Shown piece by piece: positions 41,192-51,442 of a stretch of 64,000 nucleotides of DNA. The position numbers and the translations under genes are program-made. The notes under the pieces were generated by a model. It was not told where the DNA came from and searched no databases. It worked only from the letters and a program-made list of their open reading frames with translations. The stretch comes from Desulfuromonas acetexigens (GTDB lineage Bacteria > Desulfobacterota > Desulfuromonadia > Desulfuromonadales > Trichloromonadaceae). The stretch is from the NCBI RefSeq assembly GCF_900111775.1, contig NZ_FOJJ01000023.1, positions 248,001 to 312,000 on the forward strand. The letters run 5' to 3'. Numbering within the stretch: the stretch's first letter is position 1; each line of letters begins with the position of its first letter.

Positions 41192-42028
41192 TTAACCCGG
41201 GCTCCCCAGCCCCTTCGGTAACCTGGGTGGGCGTTTGAAGTCCCGCTGGTAGAGGCGCACGGCGCGGCGCACCACCCGGGACCAGAACGGGGATTCTTCT
41301 GAAAAGATCTCCCGCAAGCTGCGCTGCCGGTAGTGTCGCAGAAAACGATAAACATCCCGAGAGGTCAGGCCGATATCCAGACTTGAGAAGAAGAGTCCGG
41401 CCAAATCCTTGATCACCCAACGCATTGGCGTGCGGCGGCGAATCTGCACCCGATGCAAATCGATTACGTGGAGTCTGGGCGATACCCTACCCTGCCCGGC
41501 TCTGCCGCTGGTTTGCTCCAGCAGAAAATGGCAGAGGTAAAAATCCCGATGGTTGACCCCGTTTTCATGGAGGGTCCGGGCAATTTCCGCGACCTTGGCA
41601 ATCAGCGCCCGCTTGAAACCCGGTGCGGGAGGGACGCTCCGCCAATTCCGGCTGAGGTCTTCCAGGCTGATGGTGTTGACCAGTTCGTCGGTGATCACAA
41701 AGGATTCCCGCTGGGCCGGATTACCCCCCCGCTCCCCATAGGCGGCGAGAGTCATGGTCGCGACCCCCAGCGCCTCGAACCGCTGAATGGCCCGCCACTC
41801 TTGACCGGCGCCCAGAACCGGTTGGCGCAAGCGCCAAAGGTTCTTGAAAATTTCACGCCAGCCGACACCGAAATGCAGCTTAGCGAAATAGCTCCGTTCG
41901 CCAACGCAAAACCGCAGCGTCCGGCGTCCGGCCAACTCACGGAAGACTTCACCCTGCAGATCGAGTATGCGGTCGAAGGCGTCCTCCCCGGGAAAGAGCG
42001 CCCGCATGTCGTCACGCAGCCAGATCAT
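41192..42028 (-). CDS. waaP: LPS core heptose(I) kinase
   Basis: 278 residues. Matches WaaP/RfaP in length and layout: SYFAKLHFGVGWREIFKNL (Lys50), ALGVATMTLAAYGERG, SFVITDELVNTISLEDL, HENGVNHRDFYLCHFLLE (Asp162) and HVIDLHRVQIRRR. Phosphorylates the first heptose of the inner core, important for outer-membrane stability. It overlaps the WaaG-like gene by 4 nt, an arrangement common in Pseudomonas and other Gram-negatives (waaG-waaP). Confidence 0.92.
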   Translation of the reverse strand: MIWLRDDMRALFPGEDAFDRILDLQGEVFRELAGRRTLRFCVGERSYFAKLHFGVGWREIFKNLWRLRQPVLGAGQEWRAIQRFEALGVATMTLAAYGERGGNPAQRESFVITDELVNTISLEDLSRNWRSVPPAPGFKRALIAKVAEIARTLHENGVNHRDFYLCHFLLEQTSGRAGQGRVSPRLHVIDLHRVQIRRRTPMRWVIKDLAGLFFSSLDIGLTSRDVYRFLRHYRQRSLREIFSEESPFWSRVVRRAVRLYQRDFKRPPRLPKGLGSPG

Positions 42029-43152
42029 GCCCCCCTCCGGTCAGCCACCGCTTCGATGATCTCCGCGGCCCGTTCCGGCAGGCTGTAAAGATCGGTGCGG
42101 GTCGCGAAATCCAGGGCATTTTCCCGCCAGCGGGGGAGTTCGCCGGAAGTGAGAAGGTCCAGAAGCAGTGCGTTCATCGTCGTCTGATCGAAGGGCATGG
42201 GGACCAGCCTGCCGGCATCGGCATCCTCGACATAGTGGGCATAACCGCAGTTGGCGGTGGCCAGAACCGGCAGCCCGGAAGCCAGGGCCTCGACGATGGC
42301 AGTGCCGGTATTCTCGTAATAGGACGGTTGCATAAGCAGATCGGAGCCGAGCAGGAAGTCGGGCACGTCGTCGCGCCCCCCATAGAGATGCACCCGTTCT
42401 GCGACCCCCAGTTGTCGGGCCAGGCGCAGGAAGGGAGCGCCCTTCCCTTTGCCGACCACCAGCAGCCGGGTCGTTACGCGCAAGGCCTCGGGGAGAGCGG
42501 CCAAGGCACGGATGGACCGATCGAGCCCCTTGGTCTGATAGCCTGAACCGACCATCAGCAGCAGCCGTTCGTCGGAGGCAAAGTTCCGTTCCTGGCGAAA
42601 ACGCTTCCGCCGCTCCTCGGCGTCGGGCGGCGCCATGCGGTCGCGGGAGATCCCCGGCGGCAGAAAGTGGAAGCGCGCCTCGTCAGTGCCGTAATGGCGG
42701 ATGAAATTCGGCTTTTCGACCTCGGAAATCAGAAGGATTTCAGTGCGCGCCCGGACATCGAAGACCGCCTTCTCCAGGGCGGCGTACGTTCGATAACGGC
42801 CGCTCAGCCGGTACAGAGGGCCGCGTTGTTCCGCTCTGGCTGCGAAACAGGGATCGGCGGCGAAATAAATATCCAGCCCCGGCAATTTATTGAAGCCGAC
42901 CACGGCAGCGTAGGCTCCAACGGCTAGCCGTTCGGAGAGTTTCCGGGCAAAAGCCCGCGCCCGTCCATGGTTGGTCAGACCTGTGGTTTGCAGAAGATGC
43001 AGGTTGAGGCCCTCGGGGACCTCGCCTTCCCAAGCCATGGTATAGACGTCGACCTGGTGGCCCCGCTCCCGACAGGCTTGGGCGATACGCAGAAAATCCC
43101 GCTGCAGCCCACCGAAGGGGAAATATCTGAAGAGACAGAAGGCCAGCCTCAT
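42025..43152 (-). CDS. waaG: LPS core glycosyltransferase, WaaG-like (GT4)
   Basis: 375 residues. GT4 motifs: AFCLFRYFPFGGLQRDFLRI at the start, VVGFNKLPGLDIYFAADPC (WaaG signature FxKMPGLDxYYAGD region), LLLMVGSGYQTKGLDRSIRAL, YGGRDDVPDFLLGSDLLMQP and ENTGTAIVEALASGLPVLAT (nucleotide-sugar Glu). WaaG transfers glucose to heptose II. Adjacent waaP supports the call. Exact sugar is inferred. Confidence 0.9.
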   Translation of the reverse strand: MRLAFCLFRYFPFGGLQRDFLRIAQACRERGHQVDVYTMAWEGEVPEGLNLHLLQTTGLTNHGRARAFARKLSERLAVGAYAAVVGFNKLPGLDIYFAADPCFAARAEQRGPLYRLSGRYRTYAALEKAVFDVRARTEILLISEVEKPNFIRHYGTDEARFHFLPPGISRDRMAPPDAEERRKRFRQERNFASDERLLLMVGSGYQTKGLDRSIRALAALPEALRVTTRLLVVGKGKGAPFLRLARQLGVAERVHLYGGRDDVPDFLLGSDLLMQPSYYENTGTAIVEALASGLPVLATANCGYAHYVEDADAGRLVPMPFDQTTMNALLLDLLTSGELPRWRENALDFATRTDLYSLPERAAEIIEAVADRRGA

Positions 43153-44300
43153 CGAGTTGTCCCCGGATTACGTCTCAGCCAGTCTTCATAGGCCTCCTGG
43201 TAGACCTGTTCGTAACCGGCGATCATGCGTTCAGCGGAAAATGTGGTCAATGCTCGCCGCCGGCCAGCTTCACCACGCATGTGTAATTCCCTGTTGGAAA
43301 GACGAGCCAGTCGTAGCATGGCTTCAGCCATCCCGCGACTGTCATCGGGATCGACCAGCTGCGCGAAATCCTCATCCTCGACAACTTCGGGAATGCCGCC
43401 GACGGCTGAAGCCACCACGGGGAGGCCACAGGCCATGGCCTCCAGAAGCGCCAGAGGTAACCCTTCCCGCAGGGAAGGCAAAAGAAAGGCATCAAGAGAC
43501 TTCAAAACCTTTGGGATATCCTGACGCCAACCGAGAAAACGTACATGCCGGGCAATCCCCAGAGACTCACACTGAGCCGCCAGTTCCTCCCGCAATTCGC
43601 CATCTCCGACGACAAGCAAAAAACTGTTCGGAAGTTCGTGCGTCACGCGCTGAAAAGCGTGAAGCATCGTCGTATGATTTTTCACCGGAGAAAGACGCCC
43701 GACGGTGCCGAACCAAAAACCGTCCGACATCTCGGGAAGCAGCTGCCGACGGGCCTCTTCCCGTGCAAGAGGCACCAGGAAACGATCATAATTCAAGCCA
43801 TTTTGTACTGTCACCACTTTGTCAGCAGACACCCCCCAGTTGGAACGGCGAATATCCTCAGAAACCCCTCTGGATATGGCAATGACGCGATGCAATGAGC
43901 GATAAAGAAACCAATTCAGCAATTTCCGACGAATAGAACTGGCTGTCCCCAACCCATGCAGAGTGGAAACGACCGCGGGTTTATTCCCGGCCATGCCCGC
44001 GGCAATCACCCCGAGGGGAGTGGTGCGGTGCTGCTGGCAGTTCACCACATGGATGTCGTTCTTGTCCATGAGTCTTTTCAGACGCCAGAGCAGGGACAGG
44101 TTATGCAATCGCAAACTTTTCGGTTTAAAACCCAGATAGAGCGTCTTGATGCCGGCTGCAGGAAGGCTGTTGCGACCATCGTCTTCGCCGCTCAGATAAC
44201 AGACAACGGTGCGAAACCGGGCCGGATCGAGATTCACCTGCTGGTTGAGCAGAGGGTAATCCCCCCGGTATTTATGGATCAGATGCAGGACATTGATCAT
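43149..44300 (-). CDS. Glycosyltransferase family 4
   Basis: 383 residues from ATG 44300 (ATGA overlap with waaC); a longer frame starts at 44324. NVLHLIHKYRGDYPLLNQQV, NCQQHRTTPLGVIAAGMAGN, VQNGLNYDRFLVPL, GTVGRLSPVKNHTTMLHAF and FLLPSLREGLPLALLEAMAC (catalytic Glu pair) give a clear GT4. Possibly a core N-acetylglucosaminyl- or galactosyl-transferase; no assigned name. Overlaps waaG by 4 nt. Confidence 0.87.
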   Translation of the reverse strand: MINVLHLIHKYRGDYPLLNQQVNLDPARFRTVVCYLSGEDDGRNSLPAAGIKTLYLGFKPKSLRLHNLSLLWRLKRLMDKNDIHVVNCQQHRTTPLGVIAAGMAGNKPAVVSTLHGLGTASSIRRKLLNWFLYRSLHRVIAISRGVSEDIRRSNWGVSADKVVTVQNGLNYDRFLVPLAREEARRQLLPEMSDGFWFGTVGRLSPVKNHTTMLHAFQRVTHELPNSFLLVVGDGELREELAAQCESLGIARHVRFLGWRQDIPKVLKSLDAFLLPSLREGLPLALLEAMACGLPVVASAVGGIPEVVEDEDFAQLVDPDDSRGMAEAMLRLARLSNRELHMRGEAGRRRALTTFSAERMIAGYEQVYQEAYEDWLRRNPGTTR

Positions 44301-45345
44301 GGGTCGGAACTCAAAGCCGGACAAAGAGTCGCCATGGCGTCAAGCACCTGCTCGACAGTGATCCTCGCGCCGCATTCATTATCGCGCTCGCAGGTTTTTT
44401 TGAGGCAGGGGGAACAGGGCAGATCGACTTGCAGGCGGATGTGCTTCTCGCCGCGTGGGCCGTTGCGTTTGGCGTCGGTGACGCGGTAGATGGAAACGGT
44501 CGGGGTGTCGACGGCCGCGGCGATATGCACGGGGCCGGTATCGGCGCCGACGACCAGATCGACCCGGCTCAACAGGGCGACCAGTTCCTTGAGGCTGCCA
44601 CGGGGCCAGATCACCGCCTGCCCTTCGCTGGCCGCGAAAATCGCCCGGGCCGCCGTCTCTTCCTCGGCGTTCCCCCAGGTCAGAATCGGCCGGAGACCCT
44701 TTTCAGCCAACAAGGCGACCAGTTGCTCCCAGGAGTCCTGCGGCCAGAGCTTGGTTTTCCAGGTGGTGCCGTAATGCAGCACGACCAGCGGATTCCCAGT
44801 CAGACCCTCTTCCGTCAGCAGCGCCTCGATCTTCGCCAGGGCTTGCGCATCGACGGGGAGCGGCCCGGCCAGGGGGGCGGCATTGCCGCCGGGAAGACCG
44901 GCCCGGGCCAGGGCCAGGGCGCGGGCGCCGACGTGATGGTCGGCGGCGGTCAGGGGAACGCGGCGGTTGCTGGCGAGGAGATTGGGCCACTCGCGCACCC
45001 CGTCCCGGTCAAAACCGACCCGCAGCGGCGCGCCGGAAAGGAGGGTAAAGAGGCCGCTCTTGCTGTTGCCTTGCAGGTCGAGAACGAGATCGTAGCGCTC
45101 CCGGCGCAAGGTGCGGATCACTCCCAGGGTGCCGACAACGGCCTGCTTCCAGCCTTGCCGCCGCCAGGATTTCATCTCCAGCGCATGCACCCGGCGAATC
45201 AGGGGATGCCCCTCCAGCAGCGGGGCGAAGGATTTTTCCACCAGCCAGTCGATTTCCACAGCGGGATCGGCGCTCTTGAGGTAGGCCAGAACCGGCAGGG
45301 CATGGACCACATCGCCGAGGGCACTGATCTTGACGATAAGCACCT

Positions 45346-45349
<4 letters not shown>
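44297..45349 (-). CDS. waaC: LPS heptosyltransferase (WaaC/GT9)
   Basis: 350 residues. N-terminal MKVLIVKISALGDVVHALPV is the WaaC signature, followed by VDWLVEKSFAPLLEGHPLIRRV-type spacing (IDWLVEKSFAPL), DLQGNSKSGLFTLLSG, LHYGTTWKTKLWPQDSWEQL and VGADTGPVHIAAAVDTPTVS. The Cys segment CSPCLKKTCERDNECGA is typical. Adds the first heptose onto Kdo. It overlaps waaF by 4 nt. Confidence 0.9.
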
Positions 45350-46371
<1,022 letters not shown>

Positions 46372-46386
46372 AAAATCCTCGCAGCA

Positions 46387-46497
46387 CTCCCTACTCCCTA
46401 CTCCCTACTCCCTACTCCCTACTCCCTACTCCCTACTCCCTACTCCCTACTCCCTACTCCCTACTCCCTACTCCCTACTCCCTACTCCCTACTCCTC
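46387..46497. repeat. Perfect 7-bp tandem array (CTCCCTA)n between lpxK and waaF
   Basis: About fifteen nearly perfect copies of CTCCCTA in a row (TAGGGAG on the coding strand), with no other sequence between. It starts within the lpxK stop codon region (GAGGAGTAG) and ends about 20 nt before the waaF start codon. As a clean short-period array it is likely variable in copy number between strains. Confidence 0.92.
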
Positions 46498-46665
46498 ACC
46501 GATTTTAGTCGCCTCATCGATGAGCATCACCGGGATGTCATCGCGGATCGGGTAGGCCAGACGGCAGGCGTTGCAGACCAGCGCCTGCTGGTCGTCACGC
46601 AGCCGCACCGGCCCTTTGCATTGGGGGCAGGCGAGGATATCGAGCAGTTCCTGTTTAATCGGCAT
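46489..46665 (-). CDS. Trm112-family small zinc protein, internal start within lpxK
   Basis: 58 residues starting MPIKQELLDILACPQCKG, with zinc pairs at 13/16 and 31/34, and RLAYPIRDDIPVMLIDEA. The ATG is preceded by AAGGAGAG at 4 nt. Trm112 proteins in bacteria are often encoded next to lpxK and kdsB as separate genes. Here the gene is in phase with lpxK, so both a fusion and a free form could be made. Confidence 0.6.
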   Translation of the reverse strand: MPIKQELLDILACPQCKGPVRLRDDQQALVCNACRLAYPIRDDIPVMLIDEATKIGEE

Positions 46666-47730
46666 GGTTCTCTCCTTGGCCGTCAAGCGGTCGAGATGGG
46701 CGGTCAACAGCTCGGGGCGATCAAAAGTCAATTCCAGCGGCACCTGGCAGCAGGGGACGGTAAAGTCGGCGGCGCGCAACTTGACCGCGTCCTTTTCCGT
46801 GGTCAGCAGAAGATCGCCACCAGCGGCATTAATACTGGCCAGTTCCGCCCGATTGTACGTCACATGGTCGGGAAAAGCCAAGGTTTCACTCACGGTCAAC
46901 CCCTTACCCCGGAGATCGCTGAAAAACGCCTCTGGATCAGCGATGCCGGCGAAGGCGACCAGCCGTTTCCCCTGCAGGGAATCGAAGGAAAGGGATTTAC
47001 CGTCCAGGGCCGTCACCCGGTCGGCAAGGCGATGGCGACTGGTCAGGACCGGCCCCGGAAGATCCGGGGGAACGGTCTCCTCATCGGCCCGGGTCAGAAT
47101 GAAGAGGTCGCCGCGCGCGAGCGCCTCGGGGAACTCCCGCAGCAGTCCGGCCGGCAGAACCCGACCGTTGCCCAAGGGACGTTTCGCGTCGAGCAGGACG
47201 ATATCAAGATCGCGCCTAACCGCCAGATGCTGAAAGCCGTCATCGAGGATAATCAAATCGGCGCCGAGTTCCAAGATGGCCGTCCACACCCCTTGCGCGC
47301 GCCGGGGGGCGGCGACCACGATCAGTTGCGGATTGCGCCGGGCGAGGAGCACCGGCTCGTCACCGGCGACCTCGGGGGAAAGGCGGAGTTGCCGCCCATC
47401 GCTGACCACGGCGACATCACTGGCGCCACGACCGCCGTAGCCGCGACTGACCACCGCCACCCGCCGTCCCCGCCCCTGGCAGTAACGGGCGACCCAGTCG
47501 ACGGTCGGGGTTTTGCCGGTCCCGCCGACGGCGAGATTGCCGATGGAAATGACCGGGACGGGAAAATTGTGGGACCGTAAAAGGCCGCGCTGATACAACG
47601 CGACCCGTACCTGCCCTACCCGGCCGTAAAGCTCACTGAAGGGGGAAAGGACTCGATAGAGCAGATGCTGCGCCTGGGTGCGCGGCCCCTCCGTCCATAC
47701 CGGTCGATACCACTGGAAAAGGGACGGCAT
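46489..47730 (-). CDS. lpxK: Tetraacyldisaccharide 4'-kinase with in-frame Trm112-like C-terminal domain
   Basis: 413 residues from ATG 47730. LpxK part (1-355): VPVISIGNLAVGGTGKTPTV with the P-loop at 69-74, VAVVSRGYGGRG, DDGFQHLAVRRDLDIVLLDA and PDHVTYNRAELASI. It phosphorylates the lipid A disaccharide at 4'. The last 58 residues (CPQC and CNAC zinc pairs) form a Trm112/YcaR-like domain joined without a stop; an ATG with a strong Shine-Dalgarno lies at the junction (46665). The frame ends in GEE-stop, where the stop TAG is the first unit of the (TAGGGAG)n array. Confidence 0.9.
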   Translation of the reverse strand: MPSLFQWYRPVWTEGPRTQAQHLLYRVLSPFSELYGRVGQVRVALYQRGLLRSHNFPVPVISIGNLAVGGTGKTPTVDWVARYCQGRGRRVAVVSRGYGGRGASDVAVVSDGRQLRLSPEVAGDEPVLLARRNPQLIVVAAPRRAQGVWTAILELGADLIILDDGFQHLAVRRDLDIVLLDAKRPLGNGRVLPAGLLREFPEALARGDLFILTRADEETVPPDLPGPVLTSRHRLADRVTALDGKSLSFDSLQGKRLVAFAGIADPEAFFSDLRGKGLTVSETLAFPDHVTYNRAELASINAAGGDLLLTTEKDAVKLRAADFTVPCCQVPLELTFDRPELLTAHLDRLTAKERTMPIKQELLDILACPQCKGPVRLRDDQQALVCNACRLAYPIRDDIPVMLIDEATKIGEE

Positions 47731-47734
47731 CGGC

Positions 47735-49024
47735 TCAGCGCACCAGACGGTCGATGACCGCGATGGTTTTATCCGTGGCACCGGCGTTGCGTTCGAGCAG
47801 CCCGGCCCCGGACCGGCCCATGGCCGTGCGCCGCGCCGCGTCCCCGAGCAGTTGCCGCATCGCGCCCAGCAGCTCCAGTCGGTCGTTGACCATCAGCCCC
47901 GCCCCCTCATTCAGCAGCAGGCTTGAGATCTCCTTGAAGTTATGCATGTAACTTCCGAAAACAACGGGCTTTTCAACAAGTGAAGCTTCGAGAACGTTGT
48001 GCCCACCGACCGGCACCAGGCTACCGCCGACGAAAACCAGGTCGGCCAAAGCGTAAAAGGTGAGCATCTCGCCCAGGGTGTCGACCAGCAGGATCTCGCC
48101 GGGAGAAAAGGGGCTTTGCCTCTCCTCCAGGGCACTGCGCAGACCGACATCGATCCCCTGGCCGGCGAGCATCTCCCGGACGGGGCGACAACGCTCGGGA
48201 TGGCGGGGAACCAGTATCAGAAAGAGCGATTCGCCCGCAGCGACCAGATCCCGATAGACGGCGGTGACGATCTCTTCCTCACCGGCGTGGGTACTGCCGG
48301 CGACCCAGATGACAGCCCCTTCGGGGAGACGAAAAGCGCCCCGCAACCGCTCCCGCTCGGCACTGTCGACGGGATGGACCTGCATGTCGAACTTGAGATT
48401 GCCGGTGACCGAAACCCGTTCCGACCGGGCGCCCATGGCGACGATCCGCTCCCCGTCGAGTTCGGTCTGCATGCAAAAGGCGTCGATCTGGTCGAGGATC
48501 GGCGCGATAAGTTTGCGGGCGAGGCGGTAGCGGGGAAAGGAGCGGTCGGAAATCCGTCCGTTCACCAGAATCACCGGAATTCCCGCTCGGCTGGCGCCGT
48601 GGATGAAGTTGGGCCAGATTTCCGTTTCGACGATAATGACGGCATCGGGGCGCACCTGACGCAGCACCCGCTGGACCACCCAGGAAAGGTCAAAGGGGAA
48701 GAAGAGACAGAGATCGACTTCGCGCAGATCCCGGGCGATCTGATGGCCGGTTTCGGTGACGTTGGAAAGAACGAGCAGATGCTCGGGATAAAGGCTCTTG
48801 AGCCGCTTCAGCAGGGGGACCGCCGCCCGCGTCTCGCCGACGGAGACGGCATGCACCCAGAGCACCTTGCGCCCGGCAACCTGGGCGAGCTGCCCCGCCG
48901 TATAGAAGCCGAGGCGCTCGCGGATGCCGCGCCGCACCTTGCCCTGGCGCCAACCCCGGAAGAGGTAGTAGGGAATCAGAACCGCCGCCGAAGCCAGCAG
49001 CACCAGGTCATACAGCAGATACAC
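47735..49024 (-). CDS. waaA: 3-deoxy-D-manno-octulosonic acid (Kdo) transferase
   Basis: 429 residues from GTG 49024 (GGAGGAAT upstream), overlapping the acyltransferase gene by 17 nt; an upstream extension is a shadow of that gene. WaaA signs: membrane helix VYLLYDLVLLASAAVLIPYY, VWVHAVSVGETRAAVPLL-like (LWVHAVSVGETRAA), IIVETEIWPNFIH, VNGRISDRSFPRY, AGSTHAGEEEIV and GGSLVPVGGHNVLEAS. Transfers Kdo to lipid A precursor at the inner membrane. lpxK follows. Confidence 0.95.
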   Translation of the reverse strand: MYLLYDLVLLASAAVLIPYYLFRGWRQGKVRRGIRERLGFYTAGQLAQVAGRKVLWVHAVSVGETRAAVPLLKRLKSLYPEHLLVLSNVTETGHQIARDLREVDLCLFFPFDLSWVVQRVLRQVRPDAVIIVETEIWPNFIHGASRAGIPVILVNGRISDRSFPRYRLARKLIAPILDQIDAFCMQTELDGERIVAMGARSERVSVTGNLKFDMQVHPVDSAERERLRGAFRLPEGAVIWVAGSTHAGEEEIVTAVYRDLVAAGESLFLILVPRHPERCRPVREMLAGQGIDVGLRSALEERQSPFSPGEILLVDTLGEMLTFYALADLVFVGGSLVPVGGHNVLEASLVEKPVVFGSYMHNFKEISSLLLNEGAGLMVNDRLELLGAMRQLLGDAARRTAMGRSGAGLLERNAGATDKTIAVIDRLVR

Positions 49025-49700
49025 CGTATTCCTCCAGACGGGCTCGGGCCCGGCGATGGTTGTCCTCCAGCGCCGCCTGCAGACGCAGGCGGAACGCCTC
49101 GGGCTCCTCCCCTTTTTCGAAAAGCAGGGCCGGGCCGAAAGCAAAGACCCCGCGACCGAAGGGATAAGGGAGCAGAAACCGGTCCCAGGAAGCGAAGCGA
49201 TGGCCGGAACTGGCAACAAAGGCCATGGGAACGACCGGCCGTCCGGAGATCCGCGCCAGCTGCACCACCCCTTCTTTGACCTGATGGCGGGGGCCTTTCG
49301 GGCCATCCGGGGTAAAGACCAGATCAAAGGGCTGCCGGGCCAACTCCACCAGTTCGCGAAAGGCCTGGCGGCCGCCGCGATTGGAGGAGCCCCGCACCGC
49401 TCCCTGACCGAACTGCTCCATGGTCCGGGCGATGAGCTCGCCATCCTTGGAGGCGCTGATGAGAATCCGCGCGCCGGGCCCGCGATAGCCCTCGACCATG
49501 AGCAGCAACTGGTCGTGCCAGAAGGCGAGAATCACCGCTTCCCCTTTGTCCCAGTAGGCCCGGGGATGTTCCTCGCCAACGAAGTCGATGCGCAGGCTGC
49601 GGCGTAACAAGCGGATGACGACGGCGGCGAGCCGGGGCGCGACGTTGAGCAACAGCCCGTCGAGGGCGGGCTTCAGATATTTTTCGCGCAGGGCGGTCAA
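49008..49700 (-). CDS. Lysophospholipid acyltransferase family protein (DUF374)
   Basis: 230 residues. AVILAFWHDQLLLMVEGY has the HxxxxL-type acyltransferase site, followed by ASKDGELIARTMEQFGQGAV, RGSSNRGGRQAFREL and FTPDGPKGPRHQVKEGVV, all DUF374 features. Bacteria such as Geobacter and Campylobacter carry this gene between msbA and waaA. It may be a late lipid A acyltransferase replacing LpxL/LpxM, since no HtrB-like gene is seen in this operon. That role is inferred. Confidence 0.88.
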   Translation of the reverse strand: MTALREKYLKPALDGLLLNVAPRLAAVVIRLLRRSLRIDFVGEEHPRAYWDKGEAVILAFWHDQLLLMVEGYRGPGARILISASKDGELIARTMEQFGQGAVRGSSNRGGRQAFRELVELARQPFDLVFTPDGPKGPRHQVKEGVVQLARISGRPVVPMAFVASSGHRFASWDRFLLPYPFGRGVFAFGPALLFEKGEEPEAFRLRLQAALEDNHRRARARLEEYGVSAV

Positions 49701-51442
49701 GGCTCGGGCTGCTCCTGAAACTGCATGTCGTAAAGTCGTTTGTAAAGTCCGCCCTGACGCAGCAGTTCGGCGTGGGTGCCGACCTGCTGAATCTCGCCGT
49801 CGGCCATGACCACGATTTTGTCGGCATGCATGACCGTGGACAGACGGTGGGCGATGACGAAGGTCGTGCGATTCTCCATCAGGTTGAGCAACGCCTTCTG
49901 CACCATGGCTTCGCTCTCCGTATCGAGGGCGCTGGTCGCCTCGTCGAGAATCAGAATCGGCGCATCCTTGAGCAGGGCGCGAGCGATGCAGATCCGCTGC
50001 CGTTGCCCGCCGGAAAGGCGCGCCCCGCGATCGCCGATCTCCGTCCGGTAACCGTCGGGGGCCTGGCCGATAAAGTCCTCGGCAAAGGCCATGCGGGAGG
50101 CATAGGCAACTTCCGCATCGGTCGCCTCCGGCCGACCGTAGCGGATATTTTCAGCGATGGAACGATTGAAAAGGAAGGTCTCCTGATCGACATAGGCGAT
50201 ATTCGCCTTGAGGGACTTCTGCGACAGCCGTCGCAGATCGATCCCATCGATGAGAATCCGCCCCGCGCGGGGGTCGTAGAAACGGGCCAAAAGCCCGACC
50301 AGGGTCGATTTGCCCGCGCCGCTCGGGCCGACGATGGCGACCACCTCGCCGGGGGAAGCGGTGACGGAAAAGTCCTTCAGGACCGGCTCGTCGCCGTAGG
50401 CAAAATCGACATGGTCGAAGACGACCTCGCCCCGGGCCCGGCCCAGATCGACGGCATCGGGAGCATCCTTGATCTCGACCTTTTCATCGAGGACGTCGAA
50501 GACCCGTTCCGCCGCGCCGACCGCCCGCTGCACGTTATTGTTGATCTTGGTGAGCTTTTTCAGAGGGCCGTACATCATGCCGATGGCCGCGACAAAAGAG
50601 AGCAATTCCCCCTGGCTCGTTTCCCCGGAAAGGACGCGGTGCAGCCCGTACCAGACGACGGCGGCGACGCCGAAAGCGGCGAGGATCTCGATCATCGGTG
50701 CCGAGGCTGAATCGTATTTCAAAGCCTTACGCATGAAATGGTAGAAGCGGAGATTTTCATCGTAGAAACGTTTTTCTTCGACCTTTTCGCTGCCAAAAGC
50801 CTTGATCACCTTAACCCCGGAAAAACTCTCCTGCAAGACCCCGGTGAGATTACCCATGGCCCCCTGGCTCTTGCGGGTATTGTCCTTGATCCGCCGACCG
50901 ATGACGGTCGCGGGGACGACGGAGAGGGGGAGCACGGAGAAGGCGAGAAGCGCCAGCCGCCAGTCCTGATAGAAGGCCAGGGCGGTCAGGCCGATGAGGG
51001 TCGAGCCTTCGCGGACGATTTCCACCAGCACATCGGCGGCGGAACGCTGCAGAATCCCCACATCGTTGAGCACGCAGGACATCAGCGAGCCGGTAGAGGA
51101 GCGCGAGTAAAAGCCGAGGGACAACGAAAGTGAATGCTGGTAAAGGTCGTTACGAATATCCTGCACCACCAACAGGCCGGCGGTCTTGATGTAATATTCC
51201 TGCACATAGCGGGATCCCCCCTTGATCACCGCGAGACCGATGACGATAAAGGGGGCGAGGTTGACCAGGGCGTAGTCCCGGGCGCCAATCACCTGATCGA
51301 TGAAGGGCTCCACCAGCTTGGCCAGGGCGACATCCGAACCGGCGACGCCGAGGGAAGCGACCATGGCCAGGGCGATGCGCCAGACGTAGGGCCGGGAATA
51401 GCGCAGCAGCCGGCGATAAGAGTGGTACTGTCGTTCTTTCAC
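49697..51442 (-). CDS. msbA: Lipid A export ABC transporter, permease/ATP-binding protein
   Basis: 581 residues from GTG 51442 (GTGA overlap with lpxB); the longer frame upstream is lpxB in another phase. N-terminal six-helix membrane domain (about 20-310), then the ATPase: IVGPSGAGKSTLVGLLARFY, RLSGGQRQRICIARALLKDA and ILDEATSALDTESEAMV. Flips core-lipid A across the inner membrane. Position between lpxB and waaA fits. Confidence 0.94.
   Translation of the reverse strand: MKERQYHSYRRLLRYSRPYVWRIALAMVASLGVAGSDVALAKLVEPFIDQVIGARDYALVNLAPFIVIGLAVIKGGSRYVQEYYIKTAGLLVVQDIRNDLYQHSLSLSLGFYSRSSTGSLMSCVLNDVGILQRSAADVLVEIVREGSTLIGLTALAFYQDWRLALLAFSVLPLSVVPATVIGRRIKDNTRKSQGAMGNLTGVLQESFSGVKVIKAFGSEKVEEKRFYDENLRFYHFMRKALKYDSASAPMIEILAAFGVAAVVWYGLHRVLSGETSQGELLSFVAAIGMMYGPLKKLTKINNNVQRAVGAAERVFDVLDEKVEIKDAPDAVDLGRARGEVVFDHVDFAYGDEPVLKDFSVTASPGEVVAIVGPSGAGKSTLVGLLARFYDPRAGRILIDGIDLRRLSQKSLKANIAYVDQETFLFNRSIAENIRYGRPEATDAEVAYASRMAFAEDFIGQAPDGYRTEIGDRGARLSGGQRQRICIARALLKDAPILILDEATSALDTESEAMVQKALLNLMENRTTFVIAHRLSTVMHADKIVVMADGEIQQVGTHAELLRQGGLYKRLYDMQFQEQPEP

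Noticed and set aside
46387-46497. CRISPR or minisatellite with spacers
   Set aside because: Pure 7-bp tandem repeat with no spacers.
47999-49279. 426-codon plus-strand frame opposite waaA
   Set aside because: Shadow of waaA and the acyltransferase; no start signal and no motif.
47735-49444. WaaA frame extended upstream to 49444
   Set aside because: The first 140 residues are an out-of-phase reading of the acyltransferase gene; GTG 49024 has a proper Shine-Dalgarno and gives the normal WaaA length.
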